Shown here: positions 38,101-51,884 of the stretch, one piece after another
How the letters are laid out: every line of letters begins with the position of its first letter
Position numbering within the stretch: position 1 is the stretch's first letter
Origin: Linepithema humile
Taxonomy: Eukaryota; Arthropoda; Insecta; Hymenoptera; Formicidae
Direction: 5' to 3'
NCBI RefSeq assembly: GCF_040581485.1
Contig: NC_090130.1
Coordinates: forward strand, 30,977,418-31,041,417
DNA length: 64,000 nt
Notes under the pieces: generated by a model
What the model was told of the DNA's origin: nothing
The model's input: only the letters and a program-made list of their open reading frames with translations
Databases searched by the model: none
Translations under genes and position numbers: made by a program

Positions 38101-39343
38101 TAAAACAATACGCTTCGTCTTCCACGGCGAGCGCCTGGCCCCGCGCGCGCACGACTGTCTATTCCTCTCAGAGAAGAATCGTTTCGTATACGTCTAATTA
38201 CTCGATGGCATTGTTTACGCGGGTGCTCGTCGTTTGCCAGTCGCCTTTTCGTGCCGGTCTCTTGTTAGTCGAAATCCAAACTCGATATTACTTTGGCCTG
38301 TGTATCGAGTAAACGACGGAATCCGCTTTGAATAAAGTCACGTCATCCGTAGTATATGAGCGCAAGCGTTGGCTCTTCGCTCCGGGAGCCACGTCGCACT
38401 GTAATACAGTATAAAATAGGGGTAAGCCGCCGTTATTTCTATCGCCCGTGCCATAATAACGTCATCGACAATAATATTTCAGGCGTAAATTATCGTTTTT
38501 ATTATTTCGCAGAAATAATGCCCGGTTCACTCTTTATTTCACGCACCAGTCCCGCTTGTTTCTCCATCAACATCTTACGTGTAGGAAATTTTGCGCTCTC
38601 TTCGCTCTCGCCACAATTACCGCAACTACACTGAATACTCGTACGCGCCTACAGAAGTTGCAAATTCCGCGCGCACGAGAAGGTGAGAGAACGAGAGAGG
38701 CAGTTTGGACATTTCGCCAACTTTGCACCGCAACGGTGTCAAGTTTTATCGCCTCGCCTTTTCGCTCATCACATTCGAAACTTGTCGGGCAAGACCGCGC
38801 CTGCTATTGCACGCCGCGGCGAAGCGGAAAGGCTCGCTCGCTCTCTCGGGTCTGCGACTTGATTCCGTTTTCTGTCGCGCGACCACGCGCCCACATGACG
38901 AATACACTTGGCTCGTATTGCGTGCGCGCGGCAGTGGGAAGCGATAAATGTACCTAACTTCCGCCGTTTTCTGTCGCAAAGTTGTCGCGGACAAACTTTT
39001 GCGCGACGACTTCTCTTTCGTGCGCAACAGCGTGGATACGATCGGTGCTTGAGGTTCTACGGCTCTTCGCTCTCCGCGAAGTAATCATACATCTGTACAT
39101 CACGTGCTCCAAATCCTTACGTTTAAAAAGCAAAGAAAAGTAAATCTAATATCATGAATTTTAACACGTTAGTCACATTTTGAATTAGAAACGTAAACGT
39201 AAGTTGCGAGATTCGGCAAATCAATTATATGTTTTAAATAAAATTATTTGAAAGCAATAATGCGATAAATGTGCATATCTGCACAAACATTGTCGTAATT
39301 TTGTGTTATATAACAATATTTAAATAACACCAAGGACCTATGT

Positions 39344-39346
<3 letters not shown>

Positions 39347-39383
<37 letters not shown>
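39347..39383. repeat. (TA)n microsatellite
   Basis: About 37 bp of alternating TA. Confidence 0.97.
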
Positions 39384-39386
<3 letters not shown>

Positions 39387-39735
39387 TCCGACCTATGATT
39401 GAATTTGATTGTTAGTTCAATTACGTTAACTCGTTGAGCGTTGAAAATGAAAGGAGATGGATGGACGTCACCGTCGCTATTATAAACGTAACTGCAAGAA
39501 GATCGATATGAGTGTCACATCAATTTAATATTATGATTCGAAGTGTCTAACAAGTCTGCTAGCTACGTTGCGCCAGGTAATGGAGTTATCAGTGTGCTGC
39601 TGCACAAGAGAAACTTGCCTGATTGGCGTTTAACGCCTGCAACGCGCCAACCAGGTCGCTAAAGGCGATGTTATTGCCGCGCTGAATTTTCATATCTACG
39701 TATCTCAATTTTTTATCTTTACTTCGGTGCGATTA

Positions 39736-39805
39736 ATTCTATGACGTTGATTCTATGACGATTGATTCTATGACGTTCTAATGACGTTGCAATTGCAACG
39801 TCATT
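39736..39805. promoter_or_regulatory. Cluster of TGACG motifs ending in a perfect 26-bp palindrome
   Basis: ATTCTATGACG occurs three times with spacing of 14-15 bp (39,736, 39,750, 39,765). It is followed by a perfect palindrome at 39,780-39,805 whose half is AATGACGTTGCAA. The region thus holds four direct TGACG half-sites and one inverted CGTCA. TGACGT is the core of CREB/ATF sites, and TTGCAA is a C/EBP-type half-site. The cluster lies 1.2 kb upstream of the signal-peptide exon of the DIP-like gene. An enhancer role is an inference from the motifs alone. Confidence 0.45.
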
Positions 39806-41019
39806 GAAACCATAAAAATTATTTCTACAAATCTCCATGAATCACACATTGTGATATCAGGATATGAAATCGTTAATATTAAAAAGAGCTCAACTGTTAA
39901 GGCAATCGTAATGGTCTGATGACGATTTTTATATATCGAGAATAGGATTTTTAGATGTATCAGAAAATTTCTGTCGATCTTGCTACACGAGAAAACAGAA
40001 TTACATCACAATCGAAGATTAAAATTTCTCGCATGGTATATATTGTAATACATATACTGAAAGTCTCCTCCATGATCCTTACAATGTATTATATTTCTTT
40101 CTTGATCCTTGATGTAATATCGCGGAAACAAACGGGTCGCCATCATCCCAATATAACCGGAAGGGGCGGCGGATGCGCGTTTTGATCTTTACGCAAAGTC
40201 TAGATGAAAGGATAAGGAATATCCCTGTGGAATACCGTTGCAGACGTTGACGCGACTTTAATGCTCTTGTCAGTAATATATTCCATCCTATCTGCTCTAT
40301 ATTTACTTTATTATTTTTATTTCAGTCGCGATCTGTGACTGTCCGAGTCAATAACATACAGTATTGTTAACGGGATTTTACGGGATTAATGTTTAAAATT
40401 TATCAATTCTTTGCTTTTTTTTATGAAATTTTAATCCGCCATTTATAATATAGAAGTTAAATAAAATTAATTAATAATATGTAACAATATGTCGATATTC
40501 GATAAGTGCGTTTGAGACAGTATTTGTTATTTAATAACTTTTAGTTTTTCTTTGTAATTTGCGATTTATTTAATTTCTGATCGTCGAATACGAGTGAGAG
40601 AATATGATGGATTCATTTAATTACATTCATCAGTAGATAATTTATACACGAATCATCAAAAGAATACACAGAATAAATTGTACCTATAATTATCTGACAT
40701 AACGTGTTTAATTACTAGCGATTCTCATTAAATTTTTGCTCATTTTTGCCCATGCATTATGCAGTGTATTCAGTATTTTATTAATTAATAATGTAACAAT
40801 GCGGGAGAGTTGTAATGTTTTCGGTACAAAAGATGATAATTCTTCTGTGACAATTCATACAAAATGCCTCTCGATATATATTCATATAAAAAAACTATAA
40901 ATTACAACAAAAAATCTCATGACATGCATTGCAAATAAAAATGTGTGAAAAGTCACAAAATGTAAAATAAAGTTATGCACTCTTTGCAATGTTATATAAT
41001 AATATAATTTATGTTTCAG

Positions 41020-41111
41020 CTGGATCCATGATTGTGGCAAAATGGTGGATCGGCAAAAAGCCCTTTTAATGGTGTTACTGGCGCTTCTGATCTATCCAAA
41101 CGATATCTTTG
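41020..41111 (+). CDS. DIP/lachesin-like Ig-superfamily protein: signal-peptide exon
   Basis: The acceptor TTTATGTTTCAG ends at 41,019 and the donor TTTG|GTAAGT begins at 41,112. The exon encodes MVDRQKALLMVLLALLIYPN and a few more residues: a basic start, a hydrophobic core ALLMVLLALLI and a plausible cleavage zone, i.e. a secretory signal peptide. The Met at 41,042 has A at -3 and G at +4. An earlier, out-of-frame ATG at 41,028 (weak context, 13 codons, stop at 41,067-41,069) would precede it if this were the first exon. Joining the candidate exon at 17,114-17,260 instead gives a continuous frame from an upstream ATG. The coding part leaves in phase 1. Drosophila DIPs are neuronal surface proteins with three Ig domains that bind Dpr partners through Ig1. 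The paralog is not determinable here. Confidence 0.88.
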
Positions 41112-44100
41112 GTAAGTAACCTCATCGTCTCTGCGTCGCTTGCAAATTAAACACAAGTAAAAAAATTTCGACCAATTTATACGATAATCTGTACGTAAGC
41201 TGTACGATAATCCTAAAATTTGCGGTAACGGAGCGCGGATCGAAGGGGATTTTGGAAAAAATAAGATTAATTTAGCGAAATTCCCCTTCGCGGATCACCG
41301 ACTGATCCCGCGATATTAGAATACCGAGGACGAGAGCAGATGCCCGTCGCGAGAACAAACGTTCTCGTTTGCAGATTTCGAGAGCCGCCAAACCCGATGA
41401 ATACGAGGGCCATGAGATATATATCGCACTGTATACGGGCAATTTTGCAACTAAGCCGCTCGCTGCGCACAACCACCTGTAAATACAATGTCGGAACTAA
41501 TCCGCTTTTGAAACGCACACTTGCACGGCACGACATACGGTGATATTGGCCTTACGACCTTCCACTCCGGTGAGATATTACTTTTTCTGAATACCAACGC
41601 GTGCACCGGATAAAACGAACAAGTTCGCCGTTCCGCTAAAACACGCATATTACAGCTCATTCCATTTTACTTATCCGTACAGGTAGAATCGCGCATATTT
41701 TTTTTCTATAATACCAAGCCAAATTATCTGAATATAATACAGTAGATAAATGTATGAAGCGAATCAACTTTGTTGCAGCGCAGATTTCTAAATATAATAA
41801 ATCTAATTGTGACAATATTTAGTATTAAAAGCTAAAAGGTTTTGCGAATTATTAAGCTTCAGCAAATAGATTTTCCGTTCATTCCAAGTGGAGTTTATTT
41901 CAGAAACAGAAATAAAGCAGTTTTAAATTTAATGGAAAAGCAGAGTATAGTTAACGGTTCTATGTTCGAGTATCGATAGCAATGATTAATTAATAAATCA
42001 CTTAATTGGGATTATTTTGGATGTCATATTAATCATCTATCGATTTCTTCACCATTATATATATTTGTGTAAATTAATAAATTATTATACGAACACACTT
42101 ATACACACGTACACACGGACGTTAGTAATTTTTAAATCACAAATGTTTGAAGAAAAAAAAAGAGAAATTTTAACGAGTTACAAGGTAAAAAAATGATAAG
42201 AAAAATTGAGTTGTATGCGGAAGTAAAGATGCAAATTTAGAAAGCTTTGTCGATGTATATAAGATCAAATGTAATTTATCATCCTTTGTCTTGAATAACT
42301 AAAAACGTCTGTTAAAAAGCTAAATAGACGATTGAAACATACAAGGTAATGTCCGCGAGGGGAAATAAAAGGTTACGATTTTAATAAAGAGTGCAGATGC
42401 CGTAAGAGACGAGCGATGACGGAAGGGGCGGCAGACGGGCGAACTGCGAGAAAAGATAGGTGGATATTATAGTTTGACGTAGACAAGAAAATTTCGCAAA
42501 CTATCAGGGTTTTATCACTTCCTCCAGTCGCGCATTCGCATGATAATTTTCACCGAGGCGAAACGTCTTCATAACAGGTGAATGGCATTTGATTACTGAC
42601 GTCACTCAATTTCAGTCGACCTCCCTCCCCCGCGCGTTCTCGCCAAGTAAATAAGATTTCCTAGAGGAAAACTAGCGCGCGCGCTCCTGGATATTCTTTG
42701 CGGATCCATTTCTCGCAAACAGGCAAGCGCCGTGACACCTGCACCCGATATGCGTCCTCTTAACGACCGGCATTCTTCCGTTCTATCGTAAATTGCCCAA
42801 TTTGCATCGTGATCTCGACGCGGAATTGTCACGGAAATTCCTTTTAATCCATTAAAATCTGTTTAACCCCTTTCAAATCCTTCCGTCTAAAAATTCTTCG
42901 ACATACATTTCTATTATTTGCAGCGCTTGAAATATATGTGAAGAAAGGTAGGGTCACACTTTACGCAATCTATCTTTAACCTTGTATTTCTGGATTTTTC
43001 AAATATTGTAAAATGAATCAAGGAATGCCAACTTACTTTGGAATCGATAAGCTATATTTCAAAACGCTAACTTATTCTTGGTAAAAATAGTAAATAATAC
43101 ACGAAACGTTTTTTTTTCTATCACATCTTCTTTCACATGAAAGAAATAATGATGAGAGACAAATGCACAATTCCTTGTGCATTAAATATATATTTCCTTT
43201 CTAGCTTTGATAATTTAATATAAGCTACGATTTATAAATATTTCGCATACGAAGGATTACGTAATTCTAGAACAAGAGTATAAATATCCGATATTCCAAT
43301 AATTATACGTGATCCAAAATTACCGAAGCTTGTTTCGATTTGAGATAGATATTTTTTAGCGACAAGTTTTTTAAACTTAACTTTTGAAATATCAGGTTGG
43401 CAAAAATATGGCTCCCTTCATACTCAAAGTCCAATCATACAAATATTACACACAAAAAAGCTATTTTTAATATATTAAAATATTCTGCTCATTAAATGCC
43501 AGATAACAAAGTTCTTCTAGAATCGCAAAATATATTAAAAATATTATTATTCGTGAACAAGAAATGTTTTCCGTACATAATAGCGATTGTGTCGAATAGT
43601 TTTGAAACAAACTCTATTCAAAATAGAGCTCCAGCAGCTCTGTAGCATTCAAATTACGGATAACTAGAGCAGTTTGGCGAGGCGGCATCGGTGAAGCAAT
43701 AATTACGAATAGGATGTGAAGAGTTTATCGGGAGAAACGTGAGATGTTTCATTATATGTACGTCGAATATCGAGGGGTAACGCGTGACGCTGAAATAGAT
43801 AAATAAGGGCTGAAATGTGCAGACTATAGAAAGGCAGCATTCGGCCAATCAGGAATTTCCGCTTATCGGCCGCTTAACGAAGGGTGAATGGAAGAGGGGT
43901 AGCCATTCAAAGACGGGCAAACGGAAGAATAAATTGAGTTAAATTAAACGGGACCTTCTTTTACGCGGCTTTCCTCGAGACGGGTGACGTCATTGATGAG
44001 GCGACACCGCGATGCAAATTCCCGATTCTATTTAGAATTTTTTCATTTAATCCAAGGTACGCTACTTTCGTCACAACTGCAGCATATCTTTCATCAACTT

Positions 44101-47100
44101 TTCAAAGTCTCTTTCCTTTTCCTTTGCAAGACAAATTTATTCCAAAAGATTGTATTGAAAGAGTACACTTAACTTAATTCTAAGCAACGAGAGAATTAAT
44201 TTGATTCCAAATCTAAAAGTGCAAGGTTTGCTGCATTTTGCATGAAATATTTTCTAGCGTTCGTATAAGAATGATTTTCGTAGTAACGATTTCAGAAGAC
44301 GAGAGGATTTTACATATGCGGCTGCATTCCATCCTCAGCCCTCGCATTTATGCGTCCCGATGAATTTAGCGCCGCGCCCGTCGGCATAAAGCCCAGCTCT
44401 TCCGCTTATGTTTTGCATTACCGGCACCGCCGTCGAATCGCGACAAAACTCGCCTCGAACGTCTCGTTACGATAGGCAAAGCCGCTTTTGCGAGACAATC
44501 GGAAAACTGAGACCGGGAGAAAACCGTGGAGAAAGAAAAATGCAAAAGGAGAAAAGGAGGAAAAGAGAGCAAGGGAAAGAAGGGGATCCAACAATAGTAC
44601 TAGAAAAATAATTGTTTTGAAAACAAAATGTATTTTATAACAGATACAAGATTAAACTGAATGTAATTAAACGACAGATTTTCCTTATATTTGCATCAAA
44701 CTTGAGATATTTGTGCTTTGTATACTTAATGTCATATAAATTTGATTATATGACAAATTACTTTCTACTTTTCGATGCTGCGTAATTTAATAATCAAAAT
44801 TTAATTACACATTTTTAAACCCAATTAGCCAAAATGACTTTTTTTTTCACTAAAATAACTTTTAAAATAACTTTTTTAATTTTAATTATTAAATACGTAT
44901 TTTACTATATTGGAAAAAAATTTAGTCCAAAAACAAATAACTTACTACAAAATTAATCAAAATTAAAAAGTAATTAAAAATATATACACATACTGAATTG
45001 TAGTAACATGAATAGTGGAGCAAAGAAAAAGAAAAAAGATCGAGTAAAAAAACAGGCTCAAAAGGAGAGAGAGAGGGAAAAAGAGCTAAAGGATACAAAA
45101 CGAGAAAAATGAAACGCTGAAACTCCGGAACGACTTTCCGTCGAGAATCGACTTTGCGAATATTTCTTTAGCCGGGCAGAGTTACGTGCGGGTGGTGGTG
45201 GCTGTTGGGTGACGAGATTTGTAGAGTGTCTGTTTGCTTGTTTGGCCGTTTACTTTGGCCACTCGCGAAGGAGGAAAGTGCGTTTGCAGGCGCGCAAGCA
45301 ACGCCAAGACTGACTACACGATCTTTCTCTTCTGTGCAAGGTATTAAGTTACGTTGCGTTTAGCTCGTAAAAGGCATAAAGATACTGTATATCAAACTAT
45401 TTATGTTATTTCTTTAGAAATCCTATTACATCCTTTTATAGAAATTATTTCTTACGATTAAAATAGACAAATAAATCAACTTCATTATAAATAATAAATC
45501 ACGTATGCTATATGCACACATGTATTTTTGATGTATTTTCGACTAATAGGAAAGAGCTAGAAATTTGAAATATTTTTAATAGCATTTCAACTTTGTCGTT
45601 ACGTCATGATATGACGCATACAAGGGACGAGGCTGTCACTACATATACTTGGCGAGCGTGCGCAAAATGCATTCTAGCTTAACAAGTTAAACGTGTAGTT
45701 AATATTACCTGAATTGATACATTGCAGCGATAGTTTAGTCAATGCTCCGGATGCTCGATTACACGCGCGGCACCTGTAAATAGAGTAAATCGTATGAAGT
45801 TTATTTGGAACAAATTTCCGGTGCATGAGAAATCTCGGAAAATGCGAAGTAAATCTAGTTTATCGCATATCTGTGGCGCAATTTTGTGAAAAGCATTAAG
45901 ATCCTTTTTAACAATTAATTAAATGTACAAATGTCACATAAAGCTGTGAAATATGTTAATTAAGTTAACAATTTATAATTAATAATTTCCATTTAATATA
46001 AAATTTGATTCGACTTGTCTCCACAATCAATGTTTCGTATGTCTCTTGTTATAATTTACAAAAATTTAACACTGGATATTGAATATAAGCAAATATCGAC
46101 AAGTTCATAATTTCATAATAGAAAAATTGGAGACAAGTTTTTTATGCTTACTGTGTCCGATGAAAAATATATTTACGCAACAAAAGTAATAAAAGTGAAA
46201 TGAAGTAAAAGTAACGAGAAACACTACATATTGAGAAATCGAAAACAATATATCAAAATATTACGCTTGACAAGCGTTAACTAATAATCATTGATAAACG
46301 AATATTCTTCCGAATGATTATTAGTATTGCATGAATTTCATCAAATACGCGCTTTTGCATCGTTTGCATGTGCGCGTACACGAAATGATGCGCAAAATTA
46401 TTGTCAAATAACGCTTGACCAATAGGAAGTAAATAATTGCGCGATGCGATGCCATTTATGAAACAAATTGCTCAAATCATCGCGGTAATCGATAGTTTAT
46501 TTTTCTTTCTCTGCTATCAGTTGTTTATTTTCCGATGTATGTGTTTCTGCTCGCGTATCCATTTCATAGTAAATATACCGCATACGCGGACACATATTTG
46601 CTTGTTATTTTAATTTATTTACCAATATTTATTAAAGATAATATTAACATATGGGCGGGTACACCCATGACAAAAGACACATTTTATTTATTTATTTTTT
46701 TTTTTGAGAGCAAATTTAATTTAACAATAATTTAATTAAATAAAATATCACTATTGATATCGAAAAATGGAAAGACAATTTACAAAATGTATAAAAAAAT
46801 GAACGGTAGCTTCGTAATATTCCGGAGCTGAACTGTCACTATAACGGTGTTAACGAAAACCGGTCCTCGTATAATGGAAAGCTCCAGTGTGAAAATTGCC
46901 CGAATTATCTCGAAGCAGCGACAAAGAGTTTACAGCGCTGGGATTAATAAGACTGCTTGTTATGCGCAAAGGATTGTATGTCGAGCAGCGAAAGCTATTA
47001 ATTCGGCTACGGTCCGTAAATTCCGGTGCGCGGCGAAGAATTTTACGATATTTAATATCCATAACAACTTACTTTTTCCCGATACAAGTTTCGATAATAA

Positions 47101-49528
47101 GGTATTTGCAATTTTCAAAGTTTCCGGACCGCGGTCTTCCGTGCACTTGCTGTTGCAATGTTGACGATGCACGTTTTCATTTATAAACGAAGCGTCAAAT
47201 TTCTAAAAGGCCATAATTTGGTGAAAAATTAACGCAGCGACAGCCTTCGAGCATAAATCTTTTGTTCACAACGCTTATGCTTTCATCATAGCGTATGAAT
47301 ATGAATAAATTTATGTAAAAGCACACAGAGCGCACATAGCGTATAAACGACAGATTATAAAATGTAGAAAGGTTTTATTTGATAATTATAATATACTTAT
47401 TCATTTTTAAACAATATTCATATTCTGGCTTGCAAGATTGAAAATTATTTAATCTATTAAAAGGAATAATAAATTTGGCGAGTCAGTTTGCTACTGTTCA
47501 TGTAGCAAAGTGTGGAAATATGAATGTATGATACTATATTTAATGACAAATTCTAAAGTGATGTAGTAAAATATTTCTTTCAACACTCGTCCTTTGCTCA
47601 CTTTTTGAAAAATGCGATTGAGATATTGTCAATTTCCGGATTTTACCGCTTTGAAACAATTTGCGGTCTGCCTTCGATTAAAAGCTTAGAACAATATCAC
47701 ACTTATAAAGAAAATTAATGTACTTCAATTCTTAACATTTTCGGATTCTTTTTGCTCTTCTCTACAATTTTCTCTCATATCATAGTTCAAGTTTCTCGGT
47801 CCTTCAATTATTTAATCATATGCTAGCATGAGTAAAAATTAAATTTCTAATGAAATTTACGTAAATGTAACATTCTACATTACACAGTTTTACAAGAAAA
47901 CTTCTTTTCACAAAATAATTAAAACCGTGCACATGGCGCTACGTCGCGCCTTAATTGCGAACATTACTTTTGCGAAACGAATGGCTGCGGCTCGGTTTAT
48001 GCATTTCGGAGTTACATTTTAACTTTTAACATAGTACTCTCGTATCAAGCCGCATTACCGTTGGCAGCAGGGTGCTAGGCGGTCCATGGTGATTGTCGCT
48101 GTTGCTTATAATACTTCTTGATCCTATTATTCCTGTTATGAGATAAATAGGTCAAGCTTGTCTCTTCTTCTTAGACTCTCTTACTGGCTCCTTTACCGTT
48201 ATTTCCTTCGTCGCATTCTCTCCGAGGATTTTCCTATCTCGAGAATTTTCTTTTGTCTGACGTATATGACGTTCCACAACAACTACTCCGTTTTATAATT
48301 TGCTTTTAATCGCTTATCGCTTTAATTGCATTGCGTACAGATAAGATTGTTACATTTGGATCAGATGACAGCAAAATTAACCAATGCAGTCTTGAAAAAG
48401 CTTTTGTCAGAAATGTAGATTGCATATATACATATATTGTAATAATAGCTTTTCTTCTTTAACATATACATATGTAGTGGATATAATACATGGACACTTT
48501 CGTTCTACGTAGTGATTTTTGGTATGTTAATTTAGGATTGGTTAATTTCGAATTTTGAATGTCCTACACAATGTATAATATCAAACGGAATAATTGAAAA
48601 TTAATTCAAATTGCAACGAAATTATCGTCCATCCATTTGTGTTATATTTCTAATCAATGTCACACAATGCGCTATCCGCATCAATGACAATCATGAAGAT
48701 TGCTTTAAAAATATTCAATTTAGAAATCTCACTTTAAAACTTTTTTCTATTGAAATCGAGTGTGATTCTGTACGATTTTAACCACATGAAATGGAGAAAC
48801 TTGTGACAACTTGACTGCAGACCAAGTTGATTACCATAATTTAATATCGCGGATTCCCTTTTCATTGTTTAATAACTTCCTACGCTTCTTCTTGTCAGCG
48901 GTAATTACGTAATTGATACTTTGTAATTGATATTAATTGTAACATCAAAAAATAAAACCGTGATTCATGTACATATTTCTGCAAAGCAGAAGCAATTAAT
49001 GAAATTACGTCAAGAAAAATTTAATTAATTTTATAAATAAGCGCTCCCTTTATAGCACGACAAATACATCGAGTGGCTTTTTTCTAGTTTATTCAATTAG
49101 CAGGTAAATGTTGTTGCGTCTCCATGATGCGAAGTTACGCAGGCGAATCTTGCATATTACAGAATATAAAAATCTCTAAATCGAGTAGCTTATGCAGCAG
49201 CTGGGACAGAAATTTCTGCAGAAGTATCATTGTCCTGTTTACCTCATTACACTGCCGGATACTTTTAGCAAAAATTCATGCGAAAATATTATCGCGCGCA
49301 CGCGCGCATCTTGCTGGCATTGTTGAAACCACTGGACATAGCAGTGCATTTTCCATATATAATGTTTCCAGACGTACGGATTCAAGGACCAAAGTAGCTT
49401 ATTATGCGGGGATCGTAAAATATGAAAACGGTGTTTTTGTAAAGTCGTTTTTTATTCACTCGCGCAAAATCTGTTTGTGAAGGAAAATGCGTTTAATAGT
49501 ATTGCCAGGTCGTGTCGAACTCGCTTCC

Positions 49529-49583
<55 letters not shown>

Positions 49584-50885
49584 TCCAAAGTGATTAATTT
49601 AATCAACATCTACGTCATTATTCTGTAAACTACCAGATAACCAGCTCGACGCGATACTCGGCTACCGGATACAAGATTAAATTCAATTCGCTCCGCGCGA
49701 GTCATCAAACAGCGGTTAGTTCACTGACGAGACATAAAAATCATCTGACGTCACGCGCATTTAAGCGACGCTCATATTTGACAATAAATTATCCGAGGCG
49801 GATGCGCCGCCGGAAGATGAAACGCGAAATTCGACAAGCGGAGTACGGAACCAGGTACATCTCTATGCGTTTATAAGCGTACATTCCGCATCCTCGATTT
49901 CGCGTATATATCAGTAAAGCGATTTATATGTTACGCATCGCGTATTTCGCGCGTTTCGCCTTATTTTACGCGGCCGCCGCGTCGTATCGAACGCTATCGC
50001 CATTGCTCCGTAGAGGTTTTATTCCGTAGTGCAGCTGCGAAACAATCCTGGAACATGTGAAAAATATGAGAAAGTAAAAGGAGATGTACAGGCCGGCGCG
50101 TTAGCTGTAATCGCGTATGATGCAATATTTATGGCGACTGCGTGCGCTGTACGGATAGTTTTACATTACGAAGATAATACTATATACATTTTTCCACAGC
50201 ACGAATTATGTTTTTATAGAATAAATTAATTTTAATTGATCATATCACATTTATTGGAACTTTTCACATCTTAATTCGTATATTAAGAGTGTATTTACTC
50301 TGAAAATTATACGAACCATACAGTCGTTCAATTTTAAAATTATTATAAAAAATATTTTTATTTAAATAATTTATATACTAGAAAATCTACCCAGCACTTA
50401 ATTATATTCGTAGATAATTTTATTTCACTAAAAATAACATTAAAAAATCAATGAAATATTATACATTATATTTAAAGACAAACTTGTAGAGGAATGATTA
50501 TGGCGGATATTTTCTTCGTAAACTTTGCTACTTTGGTAATCCTTAAAATAATTATTAAAGAGTGAAAGAGACGCGAAGAAGATATCACCTACGCAACCGC
50601 AATGTCATTAATGTTATTCGCGCATATGGAAGCACGCTTAAGTGCTGCGCATATGGCAACGATTCTCGCTAATTCGACGTCACGTCTACGCATTTAATTT
50701 GCAACCGCGAGACGCGTCTCCGCATTTTGCCGAGTCGCGTACGTTCGACTTTCTGACGTTTATTCGCTTTCCATAAAGTGCATTCTGCACGACGGCGAAT
50801 TGACATCGCCGTCGAAAAATTGCCGGCGGAGCGGTATGCAAATGGCGTATGTATTTTTCACGAACGTCGTATTTTATCGTTTCAG
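41112..50885 (+). other. Intron of the DIP-like gene, 9,774 bp
   Basis: The intron runs from GTAAGTAAC to TTTATCGTTTCAG. It contains no convincing alternative exon. Notable contents are an AT-rich bulk, CpG-richer patches at about 42.4-42.85, 44.3-44.5 and 49.6-50.0 kb, and a long CT microsatellite at 49.5 kb. Confidence 0.85.
49534..49579. repeat. (TC)n microsatellite
   Basis: 46 bp of pure TC, the longest dinucleotide run in the window. Confidence 0.98.
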
Positions 50886-50992
50886 GCGGTGCTTTTCAAC
50901 CCGAATTCTCCGGCCCTATCACCAATCTAACCGTGCCACTCGGGAGGGACGCCACTTTTACGTGTCTGGTGAAACATCTAGGCGGTTACAGG
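50886..50992 (+). CDS. DIP/lachesin-like protein: exon for N-terminal half of Ig1
   Basis: The exon is entered in phase 1 after TTATCGTTTCAG and leaves in phase 0 at AGG|GTAAGT. It encodes the mature N-terminus and the first strands of Ig1, including FSGPITNLTVPLGRDATFTC and LVKHLGGYR. The first Ig cysteine is in FTC, and an N-glycosylation sequon N-L-T sits in ITNLTVP. The F-x-x-P-I-x-N-x-T-V-P-x-G-R-D-A-x-F-x-C pattern is characteristic of Ig1 in insect DIP and lachesin-type proteins and their vertebrate IgLON relatives. Only 107 bp, it splits the Ig fold right after strand B/C, as is usual in this family. Confidence 0.95.
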
Positions 50993-51206
50993 GTAAGTTG
51001 CATGAAAAGCGGCGGCGTGTCTGCGATGTCGTAACGCCCGCTTAACTTTGCGAGGTCTCACTTAACTTCTGAAAGGATGCGCCTTTAAAAAGTCATATCT
51101 GCTGCCAGGCCAAACTTCCACCGTAGTATAGATATAGTTTCATTGTTGCAGGCATGTATACGCCGTGTTAATGTCAGATGATTGTATCGGAAAATTCGGT
51201 AACAGC

Positions 51207-51227
51207 AAAAAAAAAAAAAAAAAAAAA
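51207..51227. repeat. Poly-A tract
   Basis: 21 consecutive A within the intron, without a recognisable retroelement next to it. Confidence 0.95.
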
Positions 51228-51884
51228 GACGGAATAAAGGAACAGAAGACCGCGTTGTTAAAATCACTTCATATTACGGACAACGAATATTCGTCGACAT
51301 TTGTCATATAAAGAGATTGACATTTTTACATCTGGAAATAATTTTTTTTTATAAGCGGAAGCGAGTCTGCGATGAAAAAAAGTATTCTCGACGAGACAAG
51401 TACACGGAAGATACATTTAACGCTTTGAATAATCCATCCGTACGGTTTTCGCGGACGTAAAAGTCGATCTTGATATCCGCAAAATTCTCACTTAAAAGCG
51501 GAGGAAAACTCGAGAGAGGAATTTTTCCGCACACTTTGCCCGACTTTTCTTCTTTCAGACCGGATAGCGAACTTTTATCGATACACGCGCCTATAAGAAG
51601 ATACGAGCTACGAGACTCTCCCCTCCCGACGCATTAACGAAAATCTTTCTATAAAGCTAATCTCGTATTACGGATCGCGTCATCGATCGCGCGGGGCGCC
51701 TTACGATGGGATAACTCGACTTAACACACACGCCATTACCGGCCGCAAATTCGCGCCTTCGCGAAATTTAATAACACTTTTATCCGTATCGCTACCATGG
51801 TGGGATTATCTTTTTTACGCATTACCGTATCTCCTCGCACGTTCGCAAATTGCATCACGCCACGGAGAGAAACCAGTATAACTA

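Larger units (their letters stand above)
23757..41019. other. Probable first-intron DNA, right part
   Basis: No recognisable gene. CpG-rich patches occur at 28.85-29.3, 30.1-30.4, 34.3-34.85, 35.33-35.89, 36.5-36.8 and 38.1-39.1 kb, alternating with AT-rich DNA. At 35,330-35,888 both strands carry long overlapping open frames (162 codons plus, 138 codons minus) without a recognisable domain or splice context. Pyrimidine microsatellites lie at 28.93-28.96 and 31.97-32.0 kb. Short hairpins lie at 27,521-27,575, 30,981-31,003 and 31.09-31.12 kb. The palindromes and the MITE-like element are listed separately. Confidence 0.5.

Noticed and set aside
46535..46735. 66-codon hydrophobic + strand frame
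   Set aside because: AT-rich DNA readily gives Leu/Ile/Phe-rich chance frames; it has no acceptor or donor and no family match.
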